Assembly: GCA_900770765.1 (NCBI GenBank)
Contig: CAAGLK010000025.1
Location: forward strand, 1 to 64,000
Reading direction: 5' to 3'
Origin: Helicobacteraceae bacterium
GTDB lineage: Bacteria > Campylobacterota > Campylobacteria > Campylobacterales > Helicobacteraceae
DNA: 64,000 nucleotides
The translations under genes and the position numbers were made by a program. Each line of letters begins with the position of its first letter. The first letter of the stretch is position 1. This document shows, piece after piece, positions 56,592 through 64,000 of the stretch. Under the pieces are notes generated by a model. The model saw only the letters and a list, made by a program, of their open reading frames with translations. It was not told where the DNA came from and made no database searches.

Positions 56592-58298
56592 ATGTCTAAA
56601 ATAGCACAAAATGTGGAATCGCAAAATAAAATAGTCGCAATAATTCCCATTAAATTAAACAACGAGCGATTGCCAAATAAAAATTTACTACCACTTGGGG
56701 CAAAACCGCTAATTTACTACATTCAAAATACACTTTTAAAGGTTAAACAAATAAGCGAAATTTATATTTATTGTAGCGATGAAAGTATTAAGCCTTATAT
56801 TTTAGATGGTGTGAAGTTTTTAAAGCGTCCTAAAAGTTTGGATTCTAATCACACGAATTTCACGCAAATTTTTAATGAATTTTACAAAGAAATTCAAGCT
56901 GATATTTATATCTACACTCACGCAACTTCGCCATTTATTAGCGATGCGACAATTACAAAATGCATTGATAAGGTGCAAAAAGGCGGCTTTGATTCTGCCT
57001 TTAGTGCGCAAGAATTGCAAGATTTCTTTTGGGATTCTAGCTTAAATCCTATTAATTTTGATTCTACAAATATCCCTAGAAGTCAGGATTTAAGCCCAAT
57101 TTATAAAGAGACTTCAGGCTGCTATGTCTTTAAAAAAGAAGTGTTTTTAAGCTACAAAACAAGGATAGGTAAGAATCCATTTATTATAAATTTAAGCAAA
57201 AAAGAAGCGATTGATATAAACACAAAGGAGGATTTTTTGATGGCTTTAAGTTTTTTAAATTACACAGAGGAGGAAAGCGTGGAATCGCAAAATATAAAGC
57301 TACTAGACTGCACTTTGCGAGATGGTGGGTATATAAATAGCTGGAATTTTGGCTTTGAAAATATCAAATACATAATAGAATCCTTAACAAAGGCAAATAT
57401 TGATTTTATAGAGTTAGGCTACTTAAATCCGCTAAATGATGATGAAAATAAAAGTATTTTTAAGAATATAGAAACAATTAAAGAAGTCTTGCCAGATAAT
57501 CATAAATCTAGCAAGTTTCTAGCAATGTGTGATGTGGCACAAGTCTCTCCTAAAGATATTACAAACTATAGCGGAGAGTCAATTGATGGCTTAAGGATTG
57601 TGTTTTATAAGCATCAAATAAGCGAGGCTTTAGCTTTGTGTGAAAAGTCGCTTGAAGCTGGGTATTTGACCTTTATGCAGCCTATGGTTAGTATTGATTA
57701 CACGCTATTTGAATATGAAAATTTAATTAAGCAAATTTGTCTTTTAAATCCGCATGGAATCGCTATTGTGGATAGCTTTGGCTATATGAATAGTGATGAT
57801 TTTAGAAAGTATTTTGCGATAATTGACACTATTGCTGCGTCAAATTTAATTATAGGATTCCACTCGCATAATAATATGCACTTAGCTTTTAATTGCGCTA
57901 AGGATATTTTAAATTATAAAACAAATAGGACGCTTTTGATTGATTCTAGTATTTGCGGTATGGGGCGAGGCGCTGGGAATCTAAACGCTGAAATAATCGC
58001 ACAATATTACAACTGCACTTTAGGGCGAAAGTATGATTTAGAATTTATTTTAGATATTTTAAGCGAGATTATAGAGCCACTTAGAAGCTCATATAAATGG
58101 GGCTATACGCCTTATTATTTTCTAACCGCTATTTTTGAATGCCACCCTAATTTTGCTACATATTTATTAGAAGAGCATCCTAAATTAAGCGTTAATGAAT
58201 TTAGCACTTATCTAAAAGCCCTGCCAAGTGAGATGAAAACAAAATGCAAAAAGCCTTATGTTTTAGAGTTGTATGAGAAGGTGTTTAAAATAAAGTAG
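56592..58298 (+). CDS. Cytidylyltransferase-aldolase fusion protein (NeuA-like plus HMGL-like)
   Basis: Residues 1-220 are a CMP-sugar synthetase-like nucleotidyltransferase: IIPIKLNNERLPNKNLLPLGAKPL (the family's R-x-x-x-K substituted as LPNKN), then YTHATSPFI and a tail like NeuA/KdsB. Residues about 235-540 form a DRE-TIM metallolyase: LLDCTLRDGGYIN, the DRE-TIM opening, then GFHSHNNMHLAF with metal His ligands and the GMGRGAGNL loop. Enzymes of the second kind make or cleave keto-acids by aldol chemistry. One polypeptide might thus form an ulosonic-type acid and activate it with CTP. The true substrate is unknown. It starts after a 27-bp inverted repeat. Confidence 0.82.
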   Translation: MSKIAQNVESQNKIVAIIPIKLNNERLPNKNLLPLGAKPLIYYIQNTLLKVKQISEIYIYCSDESIKPYILDGVKFLKRPKSLDSNHTNFTQIFNEFYKEIQADIYIYTHATSPFISDATITKCIDKVQKGGFDSAFSAQELQDFFWDSSLNPINFDSTNIPRSQDLSPIYKETSGCYVFKKEVFLSYKTRIGKNPFIINLSKKEAIDINTKEDFLMALSFLNYTEEESVESQNIKLLDCTLRDGGYINSWNFGFENIKYIIESLTKANIDFIELGYLNPLNDDENKSIFKNIETIKEVLPDNHKSSKFLAMCDVAQVSPKDITNYSGESIDGLRIVFYKHQISEALALCEKSLEAGYLTFMQPMVSIDYTLFEYENLIKQICLLNPHGIAIVDSFGYMNSDDFRKYFAIIDTIAASNLIIGFHSHNNMHLAFNCAKDILNYKTNRTLLIDSSICGMGRGAGNLNAEIIAQYYNCTLGRKYDLEFILDILSEIIEPLRSSYKWGYTPYYFLTAIFECHPNFATYLLEEHPKLSVNEFSTYLKALPSEMKTKCKKPYVLELYEKVFKIK

Positions 58299-58340
58299 AA
58301 ATTTGCTATTGAAATTATAAATAAAATTTGATTTAGTAGG

Positions 58341-58384
58341 CATTTTGCGTTAGCAAAATGGGTTAAATCAAATAAAAAACCGCT
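58341..58384. repeat. Dispersed repeat, second copy
   Basis: These 44 bases match 15325-15369 apart from a one-base length change and one or two substitutions near the middle. The first part is a hairpin, CATTTTGC-GTTA-GCAAAATG. It lies between the fusion gene and the small membrane-protein gene. Confidence 0.85.
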
Positions 58385-58413
58385 TTTAAAAAAAGCTAGA
58401 ATCCTAAATTTGC

Positions 58414-58419
58414 TATAAT
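58414..58419 (+). promoter_or_regulatory. Candidate -10 box for the small membrane-protein gene
   Basis: TTTGCTATAAT places TATAAT 16 bases before the ATG at 58436, with AAAGGA between. The leader would be very short. Confidence 0.45.
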
Positions 58420-58435
58420 TTAATAAAGGATTCTT

Positions 58436-58822
58436 ATGCAAAGTTTATTTTATGTTTTTGTGGGCGTTTGTATTGTTTTGTTATTTGTCGCATTGTTTGT
58501 CGCACTTAAGAGACAAAAGAGGGCAAAAAAGGAAGTGGAATCTTTAAAGATTCCAAGTGCGGAGGAGCTTTTAGAATTATTAGAGAATAAAAATAATGAT
58601 TTAAAAAAGCTAGAATCTCTAGTAAGTTTAGCAAAAGCACATTTTAGGCAATACACACAAGAAATAAGCGATTTTGATTTAAAAGTAATAGCGATTTTAA
58701 GCGCACATAAAGGCGTAAATACAAAGTTGATTTTAGATACAGAAAAGCATTTTAGCAGCTTGAATCCTACTAGAAAAGAGCTATTAAGCAAGGCTTTAAG
58801 CATAGGGTTATCAAACCGCTAA
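58436..58822 (+). CDS. Small single-pass membrane protein
   Basis: The 128-residue protein has one N-terminal hydrophobic helix (residues 4-24), a basic stop (KRQKRAKK) and a helical cytoplasmic domain from about residue 40 with SAEELLELLENKNNDLKKLESLV. No family is recognised. It has its own promoter-like box and a good ribosome site and ends at a hairpin shared with the convergent nspC. Confidence 0.7.
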   Translation: MQSLFYVFVGVCIVLLFVALFVALKRQKRAKKEVESLKIPSAEELLELLENKNNDLKKLESLVSLAKAHFRQYTQEISDFDLKVIAILSAHKGVNTKLILDTEKHFSSLNPTRKELLSKALSIGLSNR

Positions 58823-58854
58823 GGCTAGAATCTAATTTTGGATTCTAGCTTTAA
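58821..58854. terminator. Bidirectional terminator-like hairpin
   Basis: AAGGCTAGAATC and GATTCTAGCTTT form a 12-base stem with one G-T pair around TAATTTTG, exactly between the convergent ends of the small membrane-protein gene and nspC. Like the metY hairpin it is built from inverted GAATC motifs. Confidence 0.65.
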
Positions 58855-60092
58855 GAATTGCGATTTTTATAATCTAAATAGCTAAAATTTTTCACCACTT
58901 CTAGCTCCCCATTTTTGCGTAAAATTGCTATGCTAGGAAGTGGGATTCCATTAAAAGTGTTATTTTTTACAATTGTATAATGCACCATATCTTCAAAAAT
59001 TATTCTATCACCCCTTTTAAGCGGCTGCTTAAAACTATAATCACCGATAACATCGCCAGCTAGGCAAGTTGGCCCACCAAAGCGGTAAGAGTAGGGCTTC
59101 TCACCTTTTAGCCGTAATTTATCGCCCTTTTTAATAGCTTTTGCAAAATAGCTATTTCTAACCATAGGGCGATAAGGCATTTCAAGGCAGTCTGGCATGT
59201 GTGCAGCAGCCGATGTGTCTAAAATCGCAATATCTACGCCATTTTTTACAATATCTAAAACACTGCTAATTAAAAATCCAGCTTGCCACCCTACCGCTTC
59301 ACCTGGCTCTAAATATACTTGTGTGTTATATTTTTCTCTAAAATTTTTAATGATTTTTATAAGTAAATTTACATCATAATCCGCTCTTGTTATGTGATGA
59401 CCGCCGCCGAAGTTTATCCACTTCATTTGCGGAATCCACTCTTTAAAATGCGCTTCAAAATGCTTTAAGGTCCGCTTCAATGCATCGCTATTTTGCTCAC
59501 AATGTGTGTGAAAATGCAGTCCGCTTATGCCACTTAGTCCATATTTTTTTACACCTCTTTTAAACTCTTTAAGTGGGATTCCAAGCCTTGAGCCTTGTAT
59601 GCAAGGATTATAAATCTCTGGGCTTACTTCGCTGTATTGCGGATTTACCCTAAGACCTATTTCTATTAACTCTTTGCCTTCTTTTTGTCTAATTAGATTC
59701 TGTGCGGTAATTAAATCTTTAAATTTTTGCCATTGAAAAAATGAGTTAAAAATAATGTGATTTGCGATTTCTACTAGCTCTTGCATCTCTTGCTCTTTAT
59801 ACGCTGGGCTAAAAACTGCGATTTCTTTATTAAATTCTTCAAAGCCAAGTTTTGCCTCATAAATTCCACTTGCGGTAATTCCGCTTAAATATTGCTTTGC
59901 TAGTGGGAAACTTCGCCACAAGGCGTAGCCTTTAAGAGCTAGTAGAATCTTAGCGCCACTTTTTTTTTGAACTTCATCTAATAATTTTAGGTTTTTTTCA
60001 AATTTTTCTTCTTCTAGCACATAGCAAGGGCTAGGGATTTGCTGGAATCCTTTTGGATAGTTTTTTATTAAGGAGTTTTTAGCTTTTTGCAT
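58851..60092 (-). CDS. nspC: Carboxynorspermidine/carboxyspermidine decarboxylase
   Basis: NspC is a PLP enzyme of the alanine-racemase fold that completes the carboxyspermidine route to spermidine used in this phylum. The PLP Lys is in ILLALKGYALW, the phosphate loop is WINFGGGHHITRADYD, and EPGEAVGWQAGFLISSVLDI plus DTSAAAHMPDCLEMPYRP contain the second-subunit Cys. It is 413 residues and overlaps the upstream exonuclease gene by 25 bases. Confidence 0.92.
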   Translation of the reverse strand: MQKAKNSLIKNYPKGFQQIPSPCYVLEEEKFEKNLKLLDEVQKKSGAKILLALKGYALWRSFPLAKQYLSGITASGIYEAKLGFEEFNKEIAVFSPAYKEQEMQELVEIANHIIFNSFFQWQKFKDLITAQNLIRQKEGKELIEIGLRVNPQYSEVSPEIYNPCIQGSRLGIPLKEFKRGVKKYGLSGISGLHFHTHCEQNSDALKRTLKHFEAHFKEWIPQMKWINFGGGHHITRADYDVNLLIKIIKNFREKYNTQVYLEPGEAVGWQAGFLISSVLDIVKNGVDIAILDTSAAAHMPDCLEMPYRPMVRNSYFAKAIKKGDKLRLKGEKPYSYRFGGPTCLAGDVIGDYSFKQPLKRGDRIIFEDMVHYTIVKNNTFNGIPLPSIAILRKNGELEVVKNFSYLDYKNRNS

Positions 60093-60856
60093 TTTTTGCC
60101 TTTTTTTTGATTTTTGTTTAAAAATTCTAGCAAATCCTTGCTTGTGTGGAGATTTGAATTTATATTTTTTAAAGATAAATTAAAAATTTCTAAAGCAGTT
60201 TTAGAATCTTGCAAGGCACGATGTAAATTAGTGTTATTTATATTTAAAAATTCATTTAAGAATCCTAGTGAATATCGTGGGGCGGGAATTGTTTTTTTAG
60301 CTAGTTTAATGGTGCAAATTTTAGGATTATATAAGAATCCAAAGCCATTTTTTTCTAAAGAAGCGCTTAAAAAATTATAATCAAAATCCGCATTATGCGC
60401 TACAAAAATACTATCGCTTAAAAATAGCTTAAAGGATTCTAGCACTTTATTAATGCTTGGGGCATTTTGTAGCATTTGTGCGGTAATTCCTGTGATATTT
60501 GTAATATATTCTGGTAAATGCTCACAAAATATAAAACTTTCAAAAGTATCTATAATTTCGCCATTTTGCACTTTAATAGCGCCTATTTCAATGGGCGTGT
60601 GCTGGTGTGGATTATGCCCATTTGTCTCAATATCTACTATGCAAAAGGTTTCTTTCTCTAGTGGCGTAAGACTTGGGCGGAAATAGACTTGATTATATGA
60701 AAATTCAAGTGGGATTCCACTTAGCTTAATTATTTCAAGCTCACTTTCTATATCGCTAAATAAGCCGCCTACTTCGCTAAGGAGTGTGTTAAATTCATTT
60801 TGGCTTAAAGGGCGTTTTTGTAATTTTTGTAAGATTTTGTCATATCGCTTTGGCAT
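60068..60856 (-). CDS. DnaQ-type 3'-5' exonuclease (DNA polymerase III epsilon-like)
   Basis: The DEDDh exonuclease motifs are FCIVDIETNGHNP (Exo I), VAHNADFDYNFL (Exo II) and HRALQDSKTALEIF (Exo III). The 262-residue chain has an N-terminal extension of about 85 residues before Exo I. It may be the proofreading subunit or a repair/RNA-processing exonuclease. The coding end overlaps nspC by 25 bases. Confidence 0.88.
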   Translation of the reverse strand: MPKRYDKILQKLQKRPLSQNEFNTLLSEVGGLFSDIESELEIIKLSGIPLEFSYNQVYFRPSLTPLEKETFCIVDIETNGHNPHQHTPIEIGAIKVQNGEIIDTFESFIFCEHLPEYITNITGITAQMLQNAPSINKVLESFKLFLSDSIFVAHNADFDYNFLSASLEKNGFGFLYNPKICTIKLAKKTIPAPRYSLGFLNEFLNINNTNLHRALQDSKTALEIFNLSLKNINSNLHTSKDLLEFLNKNQKKGKKCKKLKTP

Positions 60857-61328
60857 TTTTTGCTTTCTAGTTTTAGTGTTTTGTAAGTTTGCAAGGCGTG
60901 ATTTTATTGAGATTCTACTTAAATTAAGATAATATTAAGATTGCTTTAAAGCGTGGAATTAAAATTTGATTGCATTTTAAAGTAATAATGAGATTGGACA
61001 ATATTAAGCAAAAACAAGGAAATTTTATAAAAATATAAGAGATATTTTTTTAAACAATCTTGACAGCATATCAAAGCAATATCGTAAAATAGTTTGGATA
61101 ATCGTTTTAAAAGTGCAAGGAAGTTACCTTTTTGGTAATGACCGAAGCACTTTTTAAAGGATTATTTAAAATATGAAGCGAGATGGCTGAGCCAACATTA
61201 ATTTCAATAAAACAATATCGCAAGATAGTTTGGACGATATTAAGCAAAAACAAGGGAGCTACCTTATTGGTAGTGACCGAAGTTTGAAGCGTAAATATCG
61301 TTCAAACTATAAAGCGAGATTGTTTTAT
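60857..61328. ncRNA. Tandem array of hairpin elements, candidate structured RNA
   Basis: No coding frame is credible. Two full units (about 61077-61190 and 61209-61326) and one decayed unit (60991-61060) share sequence and fold. In each full unit a central hairpin is flanked by AAGGA/GA and GACCGAA: GTTACC-TTTTT-GGTAAT at 61123-61139 and GCTACC-TTATT-GGTAGT at 61258-61274. Its second pair changes from T-A to C-G between copies. Outer stems are long, for example ATAGTTTG (61225-61232) with CAAACTAT (61303-61310). The strand is unknown. On the minus strand the array lies after porB and before the exonuclease gene. Confidence 0.6.
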
Positions 61329-62273
61329 TTATACTCCAGCTTCTTCGCGGCGTTGCAAGTATTCCCAATACTCATCTACATTTTTTTGCCATTGTTCTAT
61401 TAGATGCTCGTTTTCTTTTTTAAATAAATGCTTAAATCTAGCTTGAACGCCTAGATAATCACGCACAGGCACTTTATTTTTAGGTCTATAAGTGATTTTT
61501 AGCTCTCTTCCGTTTCTAATTTCAAAAAGCGGAAAAACAAGCGAATCGGTCGCTAAATCGCTTACCTCTATAGTTTGATTTGCTGGGAATCGCCACTCAG
61601 TAGTGCAAGCGCTCATTGCATTTATAAAAGTCGGCCCCTCGGTTTCTACCGCTTCTTTAATTTTTTTACTCATATCTTTCCATTTATTTGGTGCTACTTG
61701 TGCTACATAAGGTGCGCCATGTGCTGCCATAATAAATAGTAAGTCTTTTTTCTTATCCTTTTTTCCATAGCTTACACGCCCAGCTGGAGTTGTGGTTGTA
61801 GATGCTCCTAGCGGAGTTGAGCCGCTTCGCTGACCGCCTGTGTTTGCATACACTTCATTATCTAAGCATACATAAGTAAAATCATGCCCTCTCTCAAAAC
61901 AGCCGCTAATGAATTGGAATCCTATATCATAAGTGGAGCCATCACCGCCAAAAGCGACAAATTTTGGTGTTTTATCGCTATATAATCGCCCTTTTCGCTT
62001 CAACGCCTTATACATAGCTTCCGCCCCAGCAATTGCTGTGGAGCTGTTTTCAAAGCCGATATGAATCCAAGGCGTATCCCAAGAAGTGTAAGGATAAACA
62101 GCGGTGCTAACCTCTAAACAGCCCGTAGATGCTGCTACTAAAACAGGGTGGTCGGTGCAGTTTAGCACTTCTCGCACGATGATTCCATGCGCACAGCCAG
62201 GGCAGAGTAAATTTGCCCCTTGGAATCTTTCGTTTGCTTTTGAAAATTGTTTAAGATTCTTAATTTCGCTCAT
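61329..62273 (-). CDS. porB: Pyruvate:flavodoxin oxidoreductase, beta subunit
   Basis: PorB binds thiamine diphosphate and a 4Fe-4S cluster. ANLLCPGCAHGIIVRE holds cluster cysteines, and the ThDP motif is FGGDGSTYDIGFQFISGCFERG ... YVCLDNEVYANTGGQRS. It is 314 residues and is the last gene of porCDAB in H. pylori order. The stop lies just 2 bases from the hairpin array. Confidence 0.93.
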   Translation of the reverse strand: MSEIKNLKQFSKANERFQGANLLCPGCAHGIIVREVLNCTDHPVLVAASTGCLEVSTAVYPYTSWDTPWIHIGFENSSTAIAGAEAMYKALKRKGRLYSDKTPKFVAFGGDGSTYDIGFQFISGCFERGHDFTYVCLDNEVYANTGGQRSGSTPLGASTTTTPAGRVSYGKKDKKKDLLFIMAAHGAPYVAQVAPNKWKDMSKKIKEAVETEGPTFINAMSACTTEWRFPANQTIEVSDLATDSLVFPLFEIRNGRELKITYRPKNKVPVRDYLGVQARFKHLFKKENEHLIEQWQKNVDEYWEYLQRREEAGV

Positions 62274-62282
62274 TTTTTCTCC

Positions 62283-63500
62283 TTAATTAAACTCCATTTT
62301 TGGACCTCTTAGGCCGATGAATTGTTGAGTTGCATGCGTTAGTTTGCCCTCTTTTGCATTTTGTGCTAATTCTTTATAAATTTCTTCTAAATGCTTTTGA
62401 GTTAAATCTCTACCGCCTAGACCATAAATATAATTACTCGCTACTGCTTTGCTATTAGCACCATAAAGAGCGGAGACACCTTCATTAAATAGCATACCCA
62501 TTGCCCCTGCTGGTAGGCTTCTATCTAAAAATGCTACTGCTTTAAGATTCTTTAGTGCTTCACCTAGTGCTTTATAAGGGAAAGGACGCAATACTCTAAT
62601 GCTAACCACACCAGCTTTTATTCCACTTTCTCTTGCTTTTTTAGCGGCGATTCTGGCGGATTCCACCGTTGTCCCAAGGGCTACAATTGCCACTTCAGCG
62701 TCTTGCATTTCATAAGATTCCACTACGCTATATTTACGCCCCGTTAAGGCTTCAAATTCTTTAAAAGTTTTTTCAATTGTGCTAATTGAACTCATTAGGG
62801 CTTCATGTTGTTGTGCTTTGTGTTCAAAATGCCAATCCTCTTCAGTTTGCGCACCAAAAGTGGCTGGTTTATCAAAGTCTAGCATTGCGTTTTTAGGCTT
62901 ATAATCGCCTATAAATTTATAGGCTTCTGAGTCTTTTAGCGGTCGCACAGATTGCGCGGTGTGAGAGCAGATAAAGCCATCTTGATGCACCATTACAGGT
63001 AGCCGCACGGCGTAATCTTCTGCGATTTTAAACGCCATTAGGTTAAAGTCATAGGCTTCTTGTGGATTATAAGTGCAGAGATTTATCCAGCCAGCATCAC
63101 GCCCTAGATACATATCAGAGTGGTCGCCATTAACATTTAGCGGACTAGCCAATGCCCTATTTACGACATTTAGCACGATAGGGAGTCGCATACCGCTTGC
63201 TTGATATAGCACCTCTACCATAAGTGCGAATCCTTGAGAACTTGTCGCAGTGGCCACACGCCCACCAGCTGCTGCCGCACCCACACAGCCGCTCATCGCC
63301 GCATGTTCGCTCTCTACCATTACAAACTCGCCATCAATATAGCCATTTGAAAGAAAGGTCGCGTAATTTTGCACAATTGGCGTAGATGGCGTAATAGGAT
63401 AAGCACTTACGACATCAATTTGTGCTTGTCGCATAGCGTGGCTTGCCGCCATGTTTCCATCCCAAACTTCTATTTCTTGTAATTCATAAATTTCTGCCAT
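62283..63500 (-). CDS. porA: Pyruvate:flavodoxin oxidoreductase, alpha subunit
   Basis: The 405-residue protein opens with EVWDGNMAASHAMRQAQIDVVSAYPITPSTPIVQNYA, the pyrimidine-binding domain of 2-oxoacid:acceptor oxidoreductases, followed by TATSSQGFALMVEVLYQASGMRLPIVLNVVNRALASPLN. With PorB it binds pyruvate and ThDP for oxidative decarboxylation to acetyl-CoA. The gene lies 9 bases upstream of porB. Confidence 0.93.
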   Translation of the reverse strand: MAEIYELQEIEVWDGNMAASHAMRQAQIDVVSAYPITPSTPIVQNYATFLSNGYIDGEFVMVESEHAAMSGCVGAAAAGGRVATATSSQGFALMVEVLYQASGMRLPIVLNVVNRALASPLNVNGDHSDMYLGRDAGWINLCTYNPQEAYDFNLMAFKIAEDYAVRLPVMVHQDGFICSHTAQSVRPLKDSEAYKFIGDYKPKNAMLDFDKPATFGAQTEEDWHFEHKAQQHEALMSSISTIEKTFKEFEALTGRKYSVVESYEMQDAEVAIVALGTTVESARIAAKKARESGIKAGVVSIRVLRPFPYKALGEALKNLKAVAFLDRSLPAGAMGMLFNEGVSALYGANSKAVASNYIYGLGGRDLTQKHLEEIYKELAQNAKEGKLTHATQQFIGLRGPKMEFN

Positions 63501-63511
63501 TTTTACACTCC

Positions 63512-63904
63512 TTAATCTTTCTTTTTAGCTTCTTTTGCGGGCCATTTTGCTAATGCGTCTGCCTCGCTTTCGTGTGTGTCAAACATTAAAAGCGATTTAG
63601 GATTCGTAGGGCACACATCCACGCACACACCACAGCCTTTACAATGCACATAATCCACACCAGCTAACTTTTCATCTCTAGCTAAAATAGCAGAATCCGG
63701 GCACCACACCCAGCAGTTAAAGCAGTTTATGCAAATCTCGCTATTATGCACAGGCTTTTCCACTCGCCAATGCGCGACACTTGCGGTATATGAGCTATCT
63801 TCTCTATATTCTCGTTTTTCTGTGTGTTGTGCTACTTCTTTGCCGCCGTCTTTGTTAAAAGGAAATAGCACAGACCCAGCTTCAAATTCATTCCAACCTT
63901 TCAT
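63512..63904 (-). CDS. porD: Pyruvate:flavodoxin oxidoreductase, delta subunit (ferredoxin-like)
   Basis: The 130-residue protein carries two 4Fe-4S motifs, CINCFNCWVWCPDS and CKGCGVCVDVCPTNP, which relay electrons toward flavodoxin. The N-terminus MKGWNEFEAGSVLFPFN is typical of PorD. It lies 11 bases upstream of porA and 8 bases after the end of porC. Confidence 0.94.
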   Translation of the reverse strand: MKGWNEFEAGSVLFPFNKDGGKEVAQHTEKREYREDSSYTASVAHWRVEKPVHNSEICINCFNCWVWCPDSAILARDEKLAGVDYVHCKGCGVCVDVCPTNPKSLLMFDTHESEADALAKWPAKEAKKKD

Positions 63905-63912
63905 AAATCCTC

Positions 63913-64000
63913 CTATTTTACTTCATTATAGGCTTTTCTTATAACTTCCATATTTGCGTCAATTATCTTTTGTGGAAGTTTTTTGCCAAGCACTTTTTTA
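63913..64000 (-). CDS. porC: Pyruvate:flavodoxin oxidoreductase, gamma subunit, 3' end only
   Basis: The minus strand is open from the window edge to TAG at 63913-63915, encoding KKVLGKKLPQKIIDANMEVIRKAYNEVK. This fits the C-terminus of PorC, and the gene order C-D-A-B of H. pylori places porC here. Only 28 complete codons are visible, so the call rests mainly on context. Confidence 0.75.
   Translation of the reverse strand, partial: KKVLGKKLPQKIIDANMEVIRKAYNEVK

Noticed and set aside
61077..61326. CRISPR array
   Set aside because: The units are about 115 bases, only three, diverged, and themselves palindromic, with no spacer-repeat regularity and no cas genes.

Overview
The window is AT-rich bacterial DNA from a Campylobacterota genome, most likely a Helicobacter outside the H. 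pylori group (enterohepatic or Wolinella-like). The grounds are gene content and order: a nadK-recN-NFACT run, a degenerate RibBA, a non-catalytic PyrC plus a true PyrC, an aminodeoxyfutalosine deaminase, a porCDAB pyruvate:flavodoxin oxidoreductase, a carboxynorspermidine decarboxylase, a paired dynamin-like GTPase locus, a very long FlgL behind a sigma-54 promoter, and ilvD plus acetyl-type MetA/MetY. The first 14 bases are Illumina adapter, so the window begins at a contig end. Species naming is inference.

Layout. 1-7.2 kb is an accessory, defence-like region: a contig-truncated Type IIG restriction-modification enzyme (minus), ilvD (plus), then three overlapping plus-strand genes: a 5-cytosine methyltransferase, a protein with two MazF/PemK-like segments, and a PD-(D/E)XK nuclease with a BglII-like D-x8-E-x-Q site. 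7.2-11.4 kb holds a GT8 glycosyltransferase, a TauE/SafE permease, two pseudopilins, rsmE, a membrane protein, tRNA-fMet and tRNA-Gln. 11.5-15.3 kb holds ribBA and flgL. 15.3-15.7 kb is a dense intergenic repeat region. 15.7-26.9 kb is a minus-strand run: acidic protein, NFACT, recN, nadK, OmpA-like-tail membrane protein, J-domain protein, two dynamin-like GTPases and an MFS transporter.

27.0-38.8 kb is a tightly overlapping plus-strand run: pyrC', mscS, mqnX, phosphomannomutase, pyrC, coaD, tmk, comF, dnaX, tsaE, lptB and rpoN, followed by a DUF1104 periplasmic gene. 39.3-43.7 kb is a minus-strand fatty-acid operon (fabG-acpP-fabF-accA) ending in a FAD oxidoreductase that apparently starts at AUA. 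43.8-54.9 kb has carB, a TsaC-like gene, a membrane protein, metA, metY, hemD, rhodanese, dedA, pepA and ychF. 54.9-61.3 kb has repeat-rich gaps, an FkbM methyltransferase, a cytidylyltransferase-aldolase fusion behind a perfect 27-bp inverted repeat, nspC, a DnaQ-type exonuclease and a tandem array of hairpin elements with compensatory changes. The window ends in porBADC.

The best candidates for undescribed biology are the methyltransferase/double-MazF-like/nuclease cassette, the covarying tandem hairpins at 61.0-61.3 kb, the cytidylyltransferase-aldolase fusion with a possibly invertible promoter, and a strongly over-represented GAATC/GATTC motif that also builds intergenic hairpins, much as uptake sequences do in other naturally competent bacteria.
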